The notes beneath the pieces are model-generated. The model searched no databases and had not been told where the DNA came from. It saw nothing but the letters and a program-made list of their open reading frames with translations. The translations under genes were made by a program, and so were the position numbers. From positions 1 to 64,000 of the forward strand of contig NZ_JAIMIA010000001.1 in NCBI RefSeq assembly GCF_019966495.1: a DNA stretch of 64,000 nucleotides, in the 5' to 3' direction. Positions 52,413 through 61,628 of this stretch are shown here, one piece after another (positions within the stretch are counted from its first letter, which is position 1; each line of letters starts with the position of its first letter). This DNA comes from Tateyamaria pelophila (GTDB lineage: Bacteria; Pseudomonadota; Alphaproteobacteria; Rhodobacterales; Rhodobacteraceae).

Positions 52413-53213
52413 ATGCGCCTGACGGTATCTCACCGCACCCACTACACCTATGACGCTCCGGTGCCTTACGGCCTGCAGCAAATCCGCTTGCGTCCGAAGT
52501 CGCGCCCCGGCCAGATTGTCGAGGACTGGGCGATTGACGTTGTTGGTGGGCAAGTCGAAGTCACGTTTGAGGACGAACACGCCAATACCGTCGATCTGGT
52601 CAGTTTCGCGCCCAATCAGACAGAGATTCAAATCACCTGCCGCGGTACGGTCGATGTAGAAAACATGGCAGGCGTGGTTGGCCATCAAAGCGGGTATGTT
52701 CCGATGTGGCTCTTCCAGCGGAGCACGGCCCTGACAAAAACCGGCCCACTGGTGCAGAGCCTGATTGACGACGTGACCCGCAGCGACAACGCTCTGGAAA
52801 CACTGCATGGATTGTCGGACCAGATCCTGAACCGCGTGCCCTACTCCACGGCACAGTCTTCATCGGAACTCTCCGCCGAGGACGTTCTGCGCGAAGGTCG
52901 TGGGGTGTGTCAGGACCATGCGCATGTCTTCATCACGGTGGCCCGCGCACTGGGTTTTCCTGCGCGTTATGTCTCGGGTTATTTGATGATGGACGATCGC
53001 GCCGAACAAGATGCCAGCCATGCGTGGGCCGAAGCGAATTTGCCCGGCCTCGGCTGGGTCGGCTTTGACATATCGAACGGCATATCGCCTGACGGTCGCT
53101 ATGTCCGCGTGGCGACCGGACTGGATTATCGCGGCGCTGCGCCGATTTCCGGCATGCGCTATGGCAATGCGGTCGAGGACATGACGGTGTCGTTGCAGGT
53201 ACAGCAGCAATAG
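52413..53213 (+). CDS. transglutaminase-like cysteine peptidase family protein
   Basis: A 266-residue protein with an N-terminal beta domain (MRLTVSHRTHYTYDAPVPYGLQQIRLRP) and a transglutaminase-like core. The catalytic set is complete: C166 in GVCQDHAH, H203 in SHAWAEAN and D219 in GFDISNG. No signal peptide. In similar operons it is thought to hydrolyse or join amide bonds of the peptide made by the ATP-grasp enzyme. The start follows the DUF403 stop by four bases. No Anbu-type protease gene follows. Confidence 0.92.
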   Translation: MRLTVSHRTHYTYDAPVPYGLQQIRLRPKSRPGQIVEDWAIDVVGGQVEVTFEDEHANTVDLVSFAPNQTEIQITCRGTVDVENMAGVVGHQSGYVPMWLFQRSTALTKTGPLVQSLIDDVTRSDNALETLHGLSDQILNRVPYSTAQSSSELSAEDVLREGRGVCQDHAHVFITVARALGFPARYVSGYLMMDDRAEQDASHAWAEANLPGLGWVGFDISNGISPDGRYVRVATGLDYRGAAPISGMRYGNAVEDMTVSLQVQQQ

Positions 53214-53245
53214 GCCGACGCCCGTTTCCAGTTGGTTGGTTTTTT

Positions 53246-53301
53246 GGGGGCTCTGCCCCCGGCCTGCGCCCTCCCCCGGGATTTTTTGGAACAGAGAAGG
53301 G
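53246..53301 (+). repeat. family-B G-rich repeat between the transglutaminase gene and cobQ
   Basis: GGGGGC-TCT-GCCCCC, then a C/G-rich stretch, CCCCCGGGATTTTTT and a GGAACAGAGAAGGG tail. Nearly the same as 38818-38870. Located between convergent genes and probably able to terminate the rightward operon. Confidence 0.75.
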
Positions 53302-53361
53302 ACACGCCGCGCGATCTGAGTTTTGCCGCGTGCTGCCGAAGGCTCGCGTGCCCGCTACAGG

Positions 53362-54810
53362 TCAACGGGCGCTGGCCAGCAGATCGTCGACGTTCAAGTG
53401 TTGCTCCAGCCAATCGGCCAAATTCTCAAGGACGTCTTCAACAGCCTTGTCATAGGCAGTATCTGCGGCTTCTGTCCCGAACCCGGCAAGCCAGGCGCGC
53501 CGAAAGGCGTCACTGCGAAACATCCCGTGCAGGTAGGTGCCCGCCACCCGGCCATCCTCAGATAATGCGCCTTCGTTCTGGCCACCGATCCGGGCAAAAG
53601 GGCGCGCTCGATCTGCGCCTTCGCTGAACCCCTTGTGCATCTCATATCCGGTGATTCCGCAGCCTGTGGGCACATGCACTGCGGTTGTTTCGGACAGCCG
53701 TTTATCGGCGGTCATCACCGTCGCAATGTCGAGCAGTCCAAGGCCACGCGCCGTGCCAGCGGGTCCTTCGATGCCGTCGGGATCCGACACCATGTGGCCC
53801 AGCATTTGAAAACCGCCACAAATGCCGAGCACATGCCCGCCACGCCGGTGGTGCGCGCGCATATCCTCGTCCCAACCTTGCGCCCGGATGAACGCCAGAT
53901 CGCCCCGGGTCGATTTGCTGCCCGGCAAGATCACCACATCCGTATCGGCAGGCAGGGGTTGGCCCGCATGCAACATGGTCAGGCGCACGCCCGGTTCTTG
54001 TGCAAGCGGGTCCAGATCATCGAAATTGGAGATCCGCGACAGTTTCAGGCAGACGACGTGGAGGCCATCGTTGCGGTTCGGCGTTGAGATGTCCAGCGCA
54101 TCCTCGGCCGGCAGTTTCCACGCATCGTTGAACCAAGGCACCACGCCAAACCCACGCCACCCCGTCTGGTCCTCGATCATGCGGTATCCATCGTCAAAGA
54201 GCGTCGGATCGCCCCGGAACCGATTGATGATAAAGCCTGAAATCATCGCAGCGTCGGCCGGGTCGATCACGGCCTGCGTGCCCACGATCTGCGCGATCAC
54301 GCCGCCCCTGTCGATGTCGCCGGTAAGGATGACCGGGACGTCAGCGGCGCGGGCAAAGCCCATATTGGCGATGTCACCCGGGCGCAGATTGACCTCTGCC
54401 GGGCTGCCCGCCCCCTCGACCAGAACCAGATCGTATCGGGATTTCAATCGGTTGAAGCTGTCGAGGACAGAAGCCATCAACTGCGGTTTCATCCGGGCGT
54501 AGTCGCGCGCCTTGACGGTCGCAATGCGCTTGCCCTGCACCACCACCTGAGAGCCGACATCGGTTTCCGGCTTGAGAAGCACAGGATTCATATCCGTGTG
54601 CGGAGCCAGCCCACAGGCCATCGCCTGCAGCGCCTGTGCGCGGCCAATCTCGCCCCCGTCTGCCGTGACCGCAGCATTGTTGGACATGTTCTGAGGCTTG
54701 AACGGGGCAACCGACACGCCGCGCCGAACCGCCGCGCGACACAGGCCCGCCACAAGCATCGATTTCCCGACATTGGAGCCAGTGCCCTGGACCATAAGAG
54801 ATTTGCTCAT
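53362..54810 (-). CDS. cobQ: cobyric acid synthase
   Basis: Amidates adenosylcobyrinic acid a,c-diamide at four side chains with glutamine and ATP. The 482-residue protein has the N-terminal P-loop ([11 protein letters not shown]), the [15 protein letters not shown] block and a C-terminal class I glutamine amidotransferase domain with the catalytic cysteine in [10 protein letters not shown] and the histidine in YLHGMF. The start is ATG 54810. It runs left, away from the main cob operon. I looked for a B12 riboswitch upstream of it and found none. Confidence 0.96.
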   Translation of the reverse strand: MSKSLMVQGTGSNVGKSMLVAGLCRAAVRRGVSVAPFKPQNMSNNAAVTADGGEIGRAQALQAMACGLAPHTDMNPVLLKPETDVGSQVVVQGKRIATVKARDYARMKPQLMASVLDSFNRLKSRYDLVLVEGAGSPAEVNLRPGDIANMGFARAADVPVILTGDIDRGGVIAQIVGTQAVIDPADAAMISGFIINRFRGDPTLFDDGYRMIEDQTGWRGFGVVPWFNDAWKLPAEDALDISTPNRNDGLHVVCLKLSRISNFDDLDPLAQEPGVRLTMLHAGQPLPADTDVVILPGSKSTRGDLAFIRAQGWDEDMRAHHRRGGHVLGICGGFQMLGHMVSDPDGIEGPAGTARGLGLLDIATVMTADKRLSETTAVHVPTGCGITGYEMHKGFSEGADRARPFARIGGQNEGALSEDGRVAGTYLHGMFRSDAFRRAWLAGFGTEAADTAYDKAVEDVLENLADWLEQHLNVDDLLASAR

Positions 54811-55093
54811 CAACCCGCCTTGACGCCGTTCAGGATCATTTCCGCAGTTTTCTTCATTTGGGGGGTAATTCAGTTTTCATGCTGGGACTAGACGGAAAAG
54901 GGAGAACACCCCCCGCGTCTGGCGCCTCCGCGCGCACGGCAACCGTCGCCTCGGGTGCTACACTGCTTCAACTTTTACCTGGTGAAATGGACTGTCGGCC
55001 TGCCGGACAGTGTTGCGCTCGTCCCTGTTTATTCCACCAGCAACTGCTTCTTACCAAACCTGAGCGTTGCAAGACCCGAGGCAGCTTGCAGGG

Positions 55094-55729
55094 CTAAGTT
55101 GGTTCTCCACCTAAAACTTCCCAGAAGTCCGCTCTCAGGTTGTGGTGAGGAAACGGGACGTCCGGAACAGCAACGCCAAGAAAGGCACACAAAGGCTCCC
55201 AGCCCTCAGCTACATCAAAGACCAACAGTCTTTCGGAGGGGACCGTCGCACGCACGTCCGCCGTTCTCTGCTCAAATGCCGCGATTGCGGCTTCGCGGTC
55301 TCGATAATTTCCGCCAAAGGTTTGCGCGCCGATGAAATCCCGGCTCATGTCGAGTAATTCACGCATCGGCGGAGGGATGTCCATCGAGGGGTAAGTGTCC
55401 AACAGCTTACCAATTGTCTTGTCAAAACTTGCCCACCATTTTTCAGGAGGGCGTACGGAATGAAGAACCTTTGCATCTGGAAAAGCTGTCATTGATTGCT
55501 GCCAAAAATGAGCCCCCGGCCAATCAACCTGACTGGTGTAACCCTCAAAAATGTTTTCCAAATCTCGCCTTTGCCCTTTTACCAACGCCTGCCAGCTTGG
55601 CAATTGATCGAGGTTTTCGACAATTTCATACATGTGATGGCAAGGACCAAAGCCCAAAAATTCGAGAGCATCCTTAATTGACTTGGTACCTGTTCGACCG
55701 AACCCAGAACCAATTACTTTCAATGCCAT
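55094..55729 (-). CDS. sulfotransferase family protein
   Basis: Predicted PAPS-dependent sulfotransferase. The 211-residue protein begins MALKVIGSGFGRTGTKSIKDALEFLGFG, with the 5'-phosphosulfate-binding GRTGTKS loop, followed by KVLHSVRPPEKWWASF, the 3'-phosphate-binding region. The target is unknown. It lies between cobQ and cobO, with which it has no evident functional link. Hand counts of three 60-base lines inside it give 40-50% G+C, against 60-68% in sampled cobN and cobQ lines, which suggests a later arrival. GGGGGGAAC precedes the ATG at 55729. Confidence 0.85.
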   Translation of the reverse strand: MALKVIGSGFGRTGTKSIKDALEFLGFGPCHHMYEIVENLDQLPSWQALVKGQRRDLENIFEGYTSQVDWPGAHFWQQSMTAFPDAKVLHSVRPPEKWWASFDKTIGKLLDTYPSMDIPPPMRELLDMSRDFIGAQTFGGNYRDREAAIAAFEQRTADVRATVPSERLLVFDVAEGWEPLCAFLGVAVPDVPFPHHNLRADFWEVLGGEPT

Positions 55730-55889
55730 ATCGATGTTCCCCCCTACATATCGTCTGATCGTAAACGGATTGCTCGGGAAAGCTATTCCAAAGTCTTGGA
55801 AAACACTGACGATCGTCAAGCCGATGGCCTTATACGGAACCGGCGCGACCACCTGAGAACAAATTGGCTACCAAGCAGAGGCATCCATC

Positions 55890-56498
55890 CTAGAACTCCA
55901 CACCCTTCTGCGCCTTTACGCCCTCTTTGAAGGGATGCTTGAGCAAAGTCATCTCTGTGACCAGATCTGCGGCCTCGATGAGTTCGGGCTTTGCATTCCG
56001 GCCCGTCAGAACGACATGAGTCATCGCAGGCTTTTCGTTCAGTAGGAAATCGACCACTTCGTCGATATCCAGATAGTCATAGCGCAGCGCAATGTTGATC
56101 TCGTCCAGCAGTACGAACTGAATGTCGGGGTCCAAGATCTGTTCCTTGGCGATTTTCCATCCGTTTTGGGCGGCGGCCACATCGCGCTCGCGATCCTGAG
56201 TTTCCCAGGTAAACCCCTCGCCGGATACGAAAAAGCGGCATTCATCCGCAAAGCGTTCGCGCAGGAAGGTTTTTTCGCCTGTCGCCCAATTGCCCTTGAT
56301 GAATTGCACCACGGCACAGGGCATCCCGTGCGAAATGCAGCGCATGATCATGCCGAAACCGGACGATGATTTGCCTTTGCCCGGCCCGGTATGGACCATG
56401 ATCAAACCTTTTTCTTCGGTCTTTGTTTCCATCATCTTGTCGCGGGCGGCCTTGATCTTTTTCATCTTGGCAGTGTGGCGGGCGTTGACGTCGTCCAT
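55890..56498 (-). CDS. cobO: cob(I)yrinic acid a,c-diamide adenosyltransferase
   Basis: Transfers the adenosyl group from ATP to cobalt in the corrinoid. The 202-residue protein has the CobA/CobO-type P-loop GPGKGKSSS and VQFIKGNWATGE, then LLDEINIALRYDYLDIDEVVDFL. GGAGG precedes the ATG at 56498. The reading continues upstream to 56870 but this crosses the riboswitch on the other strand and is not coding. It is divergent from the riboswitch-led operon. Confidence 0.95.
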   Translation of the reverse strand: MDDVNARHTAKMKKIKAARDKMMETKTEEKGLIMVHTGPGKGKSSSGFGMIMRCISHGMPCAVVQFIKGNWATGEKTFLRERFADECRFFVSGEGFTWETQDRERDVAAAQNGWKIAKEQILDPDIQFVLLDEINIALRYDYLDIDEVVDFLLNEKPAMTHVVLTGRNAKPELIEAADLVTEMTLLKHPFKEGVKAQKGVEF

Positions 56499-56605
56499 CG
56501 GGACCTCCGGGCGGTTGTGCAATTCGCCTGAGGGTGTGCCATGCAATCCCGAGCGATGCCAGAGCAGATGAATCGCTTGACAGCGATCCACCCCACGCGC
56601 ACTAC

Positions 56606-56806
56606 AGTCGCGCTGGTGCCCGGGGGCTACTCCGGGTGAAAAGGGAATGTGTGACGAGATTATTCGACGAATAATCTTGGAACCGCAGCCGCCCCCGCGA
56701 CCGTGACCGGAGAGGGGCCCCGCGCCACTGGCTAACGCTGGGAAGGTGGGGCAACCGACAGGGCAAATGCTCTGGCATCCGCAAGCCGGGAGACCTGCCA
56801 GCGACG
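56606..56806 (+). ncRNA. cobalamin riboswitch
   Basis: Matches the adenosylcobalamin riboswitch on the plus strand. P1 is CGCTGG (56611-56616) paired with CCAGCG (56798-56803). The conserved GGTGAAAAGGGAA is at 56635-56647, GCCACTGG at 56724-56731, and the B12 box AGCCGGGAGACCTGCC at 56784-56799. It lies ahead of the DUF1636-cobWNGHI operon and should lower its expression when cobalamin is plentiful. A GACGGG/CCCGTC pairing at 56822-56827 and 56863-56868 could be part of the expression platform before the ribosome binding site at about 56883. Confidence 0.95.
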
Positions 56807-56893
56807 AGACGATTGAAACCGGACGGGGTGTTTCCGGGTGTCGGGTCTTGCGGCTGCGCCGTCCCGTCATCTGCCCCCATATAGGAAGACGTG

Positions 56894-57283
56894 ATGAGCG
56901 AGTTAGCTTCAGTTGATATGGCCCCTGTCGAGCTTTTGGTTTGCGTCAAATGCAGGCGCGAGATGGACGTGCCCGAAGGCGGAACGCGCCCAGGCGAAGC
57001 TTTGCATGCGGTACTGGCAGAAAGAGGTATGCCGGACGGTGTTACCCTGAAGGCAGTGGAATGCTTATCCAACTGCTCTTCGGGTTGTTCCGTTGCCGTA
57101 CGTGGCGGCCCTGACCGCTGGACATATGTCTATGGCAATCTGCTGGAGACCGAACATGCCGACACCGTCCTGGAAGGTGTCGCGGCCTATGCAGCAACCG
57201 CAGATGGCCTCGTGCCCTGGCGCACCCGCCCCGAACATTTCCGCAAGAATTGCATCGCCCGTATCCCCCCGCAGGAGCTTTGA
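56894..57283 (+). CDS. DUF1636 family putative metal-binding protein
   Basis: A 129-residue protein of the DUF1636 family, which resembles thioredoxin-like [2Fe-2S] ferredoxins and often heads cob operons. Cysteines C17 and C20 form one pair (VCVKCRREMD), and C57, C61 and C65 form a second set (ECLSNCSSGCSVAV). It may carry a cluster or a metal such as cobalt; this is not shown. AGGAAG precedes ATG 56894, and the riboswitch lies upstream. cobW starts three bases after its stop. Confidence 0.88.
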   Translation: MSELASVDMAPVELLVCVKCRREMDVPEGGTRPGEALHAVLAERGMPDGVTLKAVECLSNCSSGCSVAVRGGPDRWTYVYGNLLETEHADTVLEGVAAYAATADGLVPWRTRPEHFRKNCIARIPPQEL

Positions 57284-57286
57284 TCC

Positions 57287-58345
57287 ATGTCCAACCTGAA
57301 CAAAATCCCCGTCACCGTCATCACCGGCTTTCTTGGGTCGGGCAAGACGACCCTGGTGCGCCATCTGATGCAGAACCCACAAGGTAAGCGTCTGGCCATT
57401 ATCGTCAACGAATTTGGTGATGTAGGTGTAGACGGCGAGATCCTGAAATCCTGTGCGATCCCCGATTGCCCGGCCGAAAACATCATGGAACTGGCCAACG
57501 GTTGTATCTGCTGCACGGTCGCCGATGACTTCATTCCGACAATCGAGGCCCTGATGGCGCTTGATCCGCAGCCCGAACATATCCTGATCGAGACCTCGGG
57601 TCTCGCCCTGCCCAAACCTTTGCTCAAGGCCTTTGACTGGCCGGATATTCGGAGTCGCATCACCGTGGACGGCGTGATCGCATTGGCCGACGCCGAAGCC
57701 GTGGCCGCAGGCCGATTTGCGCCCAATGTCGCCGCGGTCGATGCGCAGCGCGCGGCCGATGACTCGCTTGATCACGAAACACCCCTATCGGAGGTGTTCG
57801 AGGATCAAATCAGTTGCGCTGATATCATTTTGCTGACCAAGCCCGATCTGGCTGGCCCCGAAGGCATTGCCAAGGCAAAAGCCATCATAGCGGCGCACGC
57901 CCCGCGTCCGATCCCCGTTGTAGAGGTCGCCGAAGGCATCGTGGATCCTCGCGTGTTGCTGGGTCTCGAAGCTGCGGCAGAGGACGATATCGACGCCCGC
58001 CCAAGCCATCACGACGGCCATGACGACCATGAGCACGACGACTTTGAAAGCGTAATCATCGACATTCCCGAAGTGACCGACCCTGCCGATCTCGTTGCGC
58101 GGATCGAAGCGATGGCAAAGGCGCAGAATATCCTGCGGGTCAAAGGCTATGCCGCCGTGCAAGGCAAACCGATGCGCCTGCTGGTGCAGGCAGTCGGCGC
58201 ACGGGTGCGTCATCAGTTTGATCGTCCCTGGGGACCGAATGAAGCCCGCCAGGGCCGTTTGGTCGTGATTGCCGAACATGACGACGTGAATGCCGCAGCG
58301 ATCCGGGCCGCATTGGTTCAACCTGCAACGCAAGCAGCGGAATAG
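57287..58345 (+). CDS. cobW: cobalamin biosynthesis protein CobW (G3E GTPase)
   Basis: Zinc/cobalt-handling GTPase thought to deliver metal to the cobaltochelatase. The 352-residue protein has Walker A GFLGSGKTTLVRHL (residues about 11-24), the CxCC metal motif in GCICC at about 72-76, a TKPDL guanine-recognition block, and a His/Asp-rich stretch (HHDGHDDHEHDD) in the middle, a likely metal reservoir. Just upstream of cobN. Confidence 0.95.
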   Translation: MSNLNKIPVTVITGFLGSGKTTLVRHLMQNPQGKRLAIIVNEFGDVGVDGEILKSCAIPDCPAENIMELANGCICCTVADDFIPTIEALMALDPQPEHILIETSGLALPKPLLKAFDWPDIRSRITVDGVIALADAEAVAAGRFAPNVAAVDAQRAADDSLDHETPLSEVFEDQISCADIILLTKPDLAGPEGIAKAKAIIAAHAPRPIPVVEVAEGIVDPRVLLGLEAAAEDDIDARPSHHDGHDDHEHDDFESVIIDIPEVTDPADLVARIEAMAKAQNILRVKGYAAVQGKPMRLLVQAVGARVRHQFDRPWGPNEARQGRLVVIAEHDDVNAAAIRAALVQPATQAAE

Positions 58346-58358
58346 CAGGGTAGCGGCC

Positions 58359-61300
58359 ATGCACGTCGTCTTTCGCGAAAGCCACGGCCTTGAGGAAACC
58401 GAGACGCCGACCGATCTGGGGCAAACGCCTGCGGATCTGGTCGTGCTGTCGTTTTCCGACAGTGACCTCGGGGCTTTTGCGGCAGCCTATCATCGCGGTG
58501 GCGGGGCTGATAAAATGCCGTCCCTGCGACTGGCAAATCTCGTTGGCCTGAAGCATCCACTGTCGGTCGATACCTATGTTGAGCAAACGTTAACCGGAGC
58601 CAAGGGCATCCTGATCCGCCTGATTGGCGGGGTGCCGTACTGGTCTTACGGATTGCAGCAAGTCGAGACTCTGTGCCGGGCCAAAGGCATCGCACTCGCC
58701 GTCCTGCCCGCAGACGGGCGGCCCGATACGCGGCTTGATGAGATTTCCACCCTGCCCGTCAGCACGCTGCGCCGATTGGCGCATCTGTGTGACACGGGCG
58801 GTGCCGTCGCCGCGCAAGCAGCACTGGCACAGATGGCGCTGGCCTCGGGCCTATATGCCGGTCCGGTGCGTGGGGCGAAATCCCTGCCAACGGTCGGCGC
58901 ATGGACGCCCGAGCATGGCGTCACCTGCCCCGCCATTTCACTCGCGGATGATCGACCCTTGGTCCTGCTCACCTTCTATCGCGCTTATCTGGCGGCGGCA
59001 GACCTGTCGGCCATCGAAGCCCTCTATGCGGCTCTCAGTGAGCGCGGCTTTCGGGTGCTGGGGCTTTTTGCACCGTCGCTAAAAGCACCGGACGCGGCGG
59101 GCTGGCTGGCGCGACAAATCGCCTACATGGCCCCCGCCGCCATCGTCAATGCCACCGCCTTTTCGGGGAAAGGCGGCACCGGCACCTCGCCTCTGGATGC
59201 GGGCAACGTGCCTGTGTTTCAGGTGGCACTTTCCACTGCGACGCGCAAGATGTGGGCAGAGGCGGAGCGTGGGCTTTCGCCTGCGGATCTGGCGATGCAC
59301 GTGGTTCTGCCTGAAGTGGACGGGCGGCTTTTTGCGGGCGTGACCTCATTCAAGGAACCGCAAAAACGCGACAAACATCTGCAATTTTCCCGCTTTGCAC
59401 ATGCAGCAGATTTGGGCCGGGTCGCCAGCGTCGCTGACAAGGTCCGAGCGTGGGTTGATCTGGCAGCCCGACCAGCGCCAGACCGCCAGCCCGCATTGGT
59501 GCTGAGTACCTATCCCGGCAAGGACTGGAACATGGCCCACGCCGTGGGGCTGGATGCGCTGGCATCGGCAGAGGCAATTCTGGACGATCTGTCAGGAGAT
59601 GGGCACAGCATCGACCAAAGTCACGTTCCGCTGCAAGACGCGCTTGGCAGCCAGACACTCACCTGGCCCCTCCACGCGTACCTTGCCGCCCTCGCGCATC
59701 TGCCGCAATCGCTGCAAGACGATTTGGCCGAGGCGTGGGGAACCCCGGAAACGGATGCGCCGGACGGCGCCTTTCACTTCGCCGCAACCCGGCGCGGCCA
59801 GGCGCTGGTGGCGTTGCAGCCTGAACGGGGCACACCGGCAGCCCGTGATGACGATTACCACGACCTCAGCCGCACGCCCCGCCATGCCTACGTCGCCTTC
59901 TATCTCTGGCTGCAGACCAAGGCCGACGCCCTGATCCATATCGGCGCGCATGGCACGCTGGAATGGCTGCCGGGCAAGTCGGTGGCCCTCTCCGATGCTT
60001 GCTGGCCCGAGGCTTTGGTGGGCACCCTGCCTGTCATCTATCCCTTTATCGTCAACGATCCGGGCGAGGCCGCACAGGCCAAGCGGCGCATCGGGGCCAT
60101 GACCCTCGGCCACCTGCCCCCCCCGATGAAAGCCAGCGATACGCCGGACCGGCTGGTCCGGTTGGAGACCTTGCTGGATGAGTTTTCAACGGCGGACGGG
60201 CTCGATCCGAAACGCCGCGACCGGTTGCAGGATGACATCCGCGCCGAGGCGCAGGCCCTTGGCATCGAGGATGATCTGGGACTGGCGCGCGCCACGTCGA
60301 CCGCCGAAGCCATCACCCGGATTGACCGCTTTGTCTGCGACATCAAGGAAAGCCAGTACGGCGACGGCTTGCACATCTGGGGCCGCGGACGGGATGGCGA
60401 CGTCAGCCCTTCCATCGCCGGGGAACGCACCGCCCTGATCGCTGCACTGAATGGCATGCGGATCGCAGCCGGGCCTTCGGGCTCGCCTTACCGGGGCCGC
60501 AGCGATGTTCTGCCCACGGGCCGCAACCTCTTCAGCACCGACCCCAGATCCGTGCCTACGCGCGCCGCCTATGCTCAAGGTGTGAAACTGGCCGAGGAAC
60601 TCGTGCGCCGCCATTTGCAGGATGAAGGCGACTGGCCGCGTGGCTTGATCGTCGACCTCTGGGGGTCGGCCACCATGCGCACGGCAGGCGAGGAATTCGC
60701 CATGGCGCTGCACCTGCTTGGCGTCCGCCCCGTTTGGGACAAGGGGTCAGAGCGGGTGTCCGGCATCGAAGTGCTGCCCATCACCGATCTTGATCGGCCA
60801 CGCATCGATGTGACGCTCCGCGTGTCGGGCCTCTTCCGCGATGTCTTTCCCACCTTGTCCGCCCTTTTCGGTCAGGCGATCCGCGCGCTCGCCGCCCGTG
60901 ATGAGGCCCCGGACTGGAACCCCTATGCGGGCAAACCGGAGGCGGCGCGCGTTTATGGCCCCGCGCCCGGCAGCTTTGGGCTGGGCATGGGCGCAGATCT
61001 GGAAACCTTTACCGAGGAAAGCCGGGAGGCCGCCGGGGCCGCGTGGTTGCGCGCCAGCGCCTATGCGCTGAACGGCACGGATGCGATCAAGGACGAGGCC
61101 GGGTTGCGTGCGCGCGTCGCCGCCGCCGACAGCTTTGTGCACCTGCAAGACCTGCCCGAAACCGACATTTTGCTCGCCTCAGATTATGCGGCACACGAAG
61201 CGGGCTTTGCCGCGGCGCAGGCGATCACCGGCGGCAGCGCGGCGCTCTATCACCTGGACAGCACAAACCCCGACGCCCCCCGCGCCCGCGCCCTGCCCGA

Positions 61301-61628
61301 AGAGATCGCGCGCGTCGTCCAAGGGCGTGCCACGCAGCCGGGCTGGCTGGCAGGCATGATGCGCCACGGGTTCCGGGGCGCGGCAGAGATCGCCGCGACG
61401 CTTGATCACATGGCCGCTTTCGCCCATTTGGCAGGCGTTGTGAGGCCGCATCTCTTTGATCTCTATCACGAGGCCACTCTGGGAGATGCAGCCGTGTCCG
61501 AATTCCTGCAAGAGACCAACCCGGGTGCATATCAGGCGATGCAGGATCAGTTTGCAGCCCTCGATGCGGCGGGCCTTTGGCAAACGCGTCGCAATTCGAT
61601 CCGGGCCGCCCTTGAGGCCGCACAATGA
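58359..61628 (+). CDS. cobN: cobaltochelatase subunit CobN
   Basis: Large subunit of the ATP-dependent aerobic cobaltochelatase that inserts cobalt into hydrogenobyrinic acid a,c-diamide together with CobS and CobT. The 1089-residue protein carries the CobN/magnesium chelatase BchH-type blocks IHIGAHGTLEWLPGKSVALS, YPFIVNDPGEAAQAKRR and LIVDLWGSATMRTAGEEFAMALHLLG. It is somewhat shorter than the longest CobN proteins. CobS and CobT are not in this window. The start at 58359 is the first ATG after the cobW stop. Confidence 0.96.
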   Translation: MHVVFRESHGLEETETPTDLGQTPADLVVLSFSDSDLGAFAAAYHRGGGADKMPSLRLANLVGLKHPLSVDTYVEQTLTGAKGILIRLIGGVPYWSYGLQQVETLCRAKGIALAVLPADGRPDTRLDEISTLPVSTLRRLAHLCDTGGAVAAQAALAQMALASGLYAGPVRGAKSLPTVGAWTPEHGVTCPAISLADDRPLVLLTFYRAYLAAADLSAIEALYAALSERGFRVLGLFAPSLKAPDAAGWLARQIAYMAPAAIVNATAFSGKGGTGTSPLDAGNVPVFQVALSTATRKMWAEAERGLSPADLAMHVVLPEVDGRLFAGVTSFKEPQKRDKHLQFSRFAHAADLGRVASVADKVRAWVDLAARPAPDRQPALVLSTYPGKDWNMAHAVGLDALASAEAILDDLSGDGHSIDQSHVPLQDALGSQTLTWPLHAYLAALAHLPQSLQDDLAEAWGTPETDAPDGAFHFAATRRGQALVALQPERGTPAARDDDYHDLSRTPRHAYVAFYLWLQTKADALIHIGAHGTLEWLPGKSVALSDACWPEALVGTLPVIYPFIVNDPGEAAQAKRRIGAMTLGHLPPPMKASDTPDRLVRLETLLDEFSTADGLDPKRRDRLQDDIRAEAQALGIEDDLGLARATSTAEAITRIDRFVCDIKESQYGDGLHIWGRGRDGDVSPSIAGERTALIAALNGMRIAAGPSGSPYRGRSDVLPTGRNLFSTDPRSVPTRAAYAQGVKLAEELVRRHLQDEGDWPRGLIVDLWGSATMRTAGEEFAMALHLLGVRPVWDKGSERVSGIEVLPITDLDRPRIDVTLRVSGLFRDVFPTLSALFGQAIRALAARDEAPDWNPYAGKPEAARVYGPAPGSFGLGMGADLETFTEESREAAGAAWLRASAYALNGTDAIKDEAGLRARVAAADSFVHLQDLPETDILLASDYAAHEAGFAAAQAITGGSAALYHLDSTNPDAPRARALPEEIARVVQGRATQPGWLAGMMRHGFRGAAEIAATLDHMAAFAHLAGVVRPHLFDLYHEATLGDAAVSEFLQETNPGAYQAMQDQFAALDAAGLWQTRRNSIRAALEAAQ

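Noticed and set aside
54811-55093. A second cobalamin riboswitch upstream of cobQ
   Set aside because: No B12 box or GCCACTGG motif on the minus strand here; only an ACTGTC/GACAGT inverted repeat near 54989-55010. A 79-codon plus-strand reading is also unconvincing.
56499-56870. N-terminal extension of cobO by 124 codons
   Set aside because: It crosses the cobalamin riboswitch on the opposite strand, and a good ribosome binding site sits at the internal ATG 56498.
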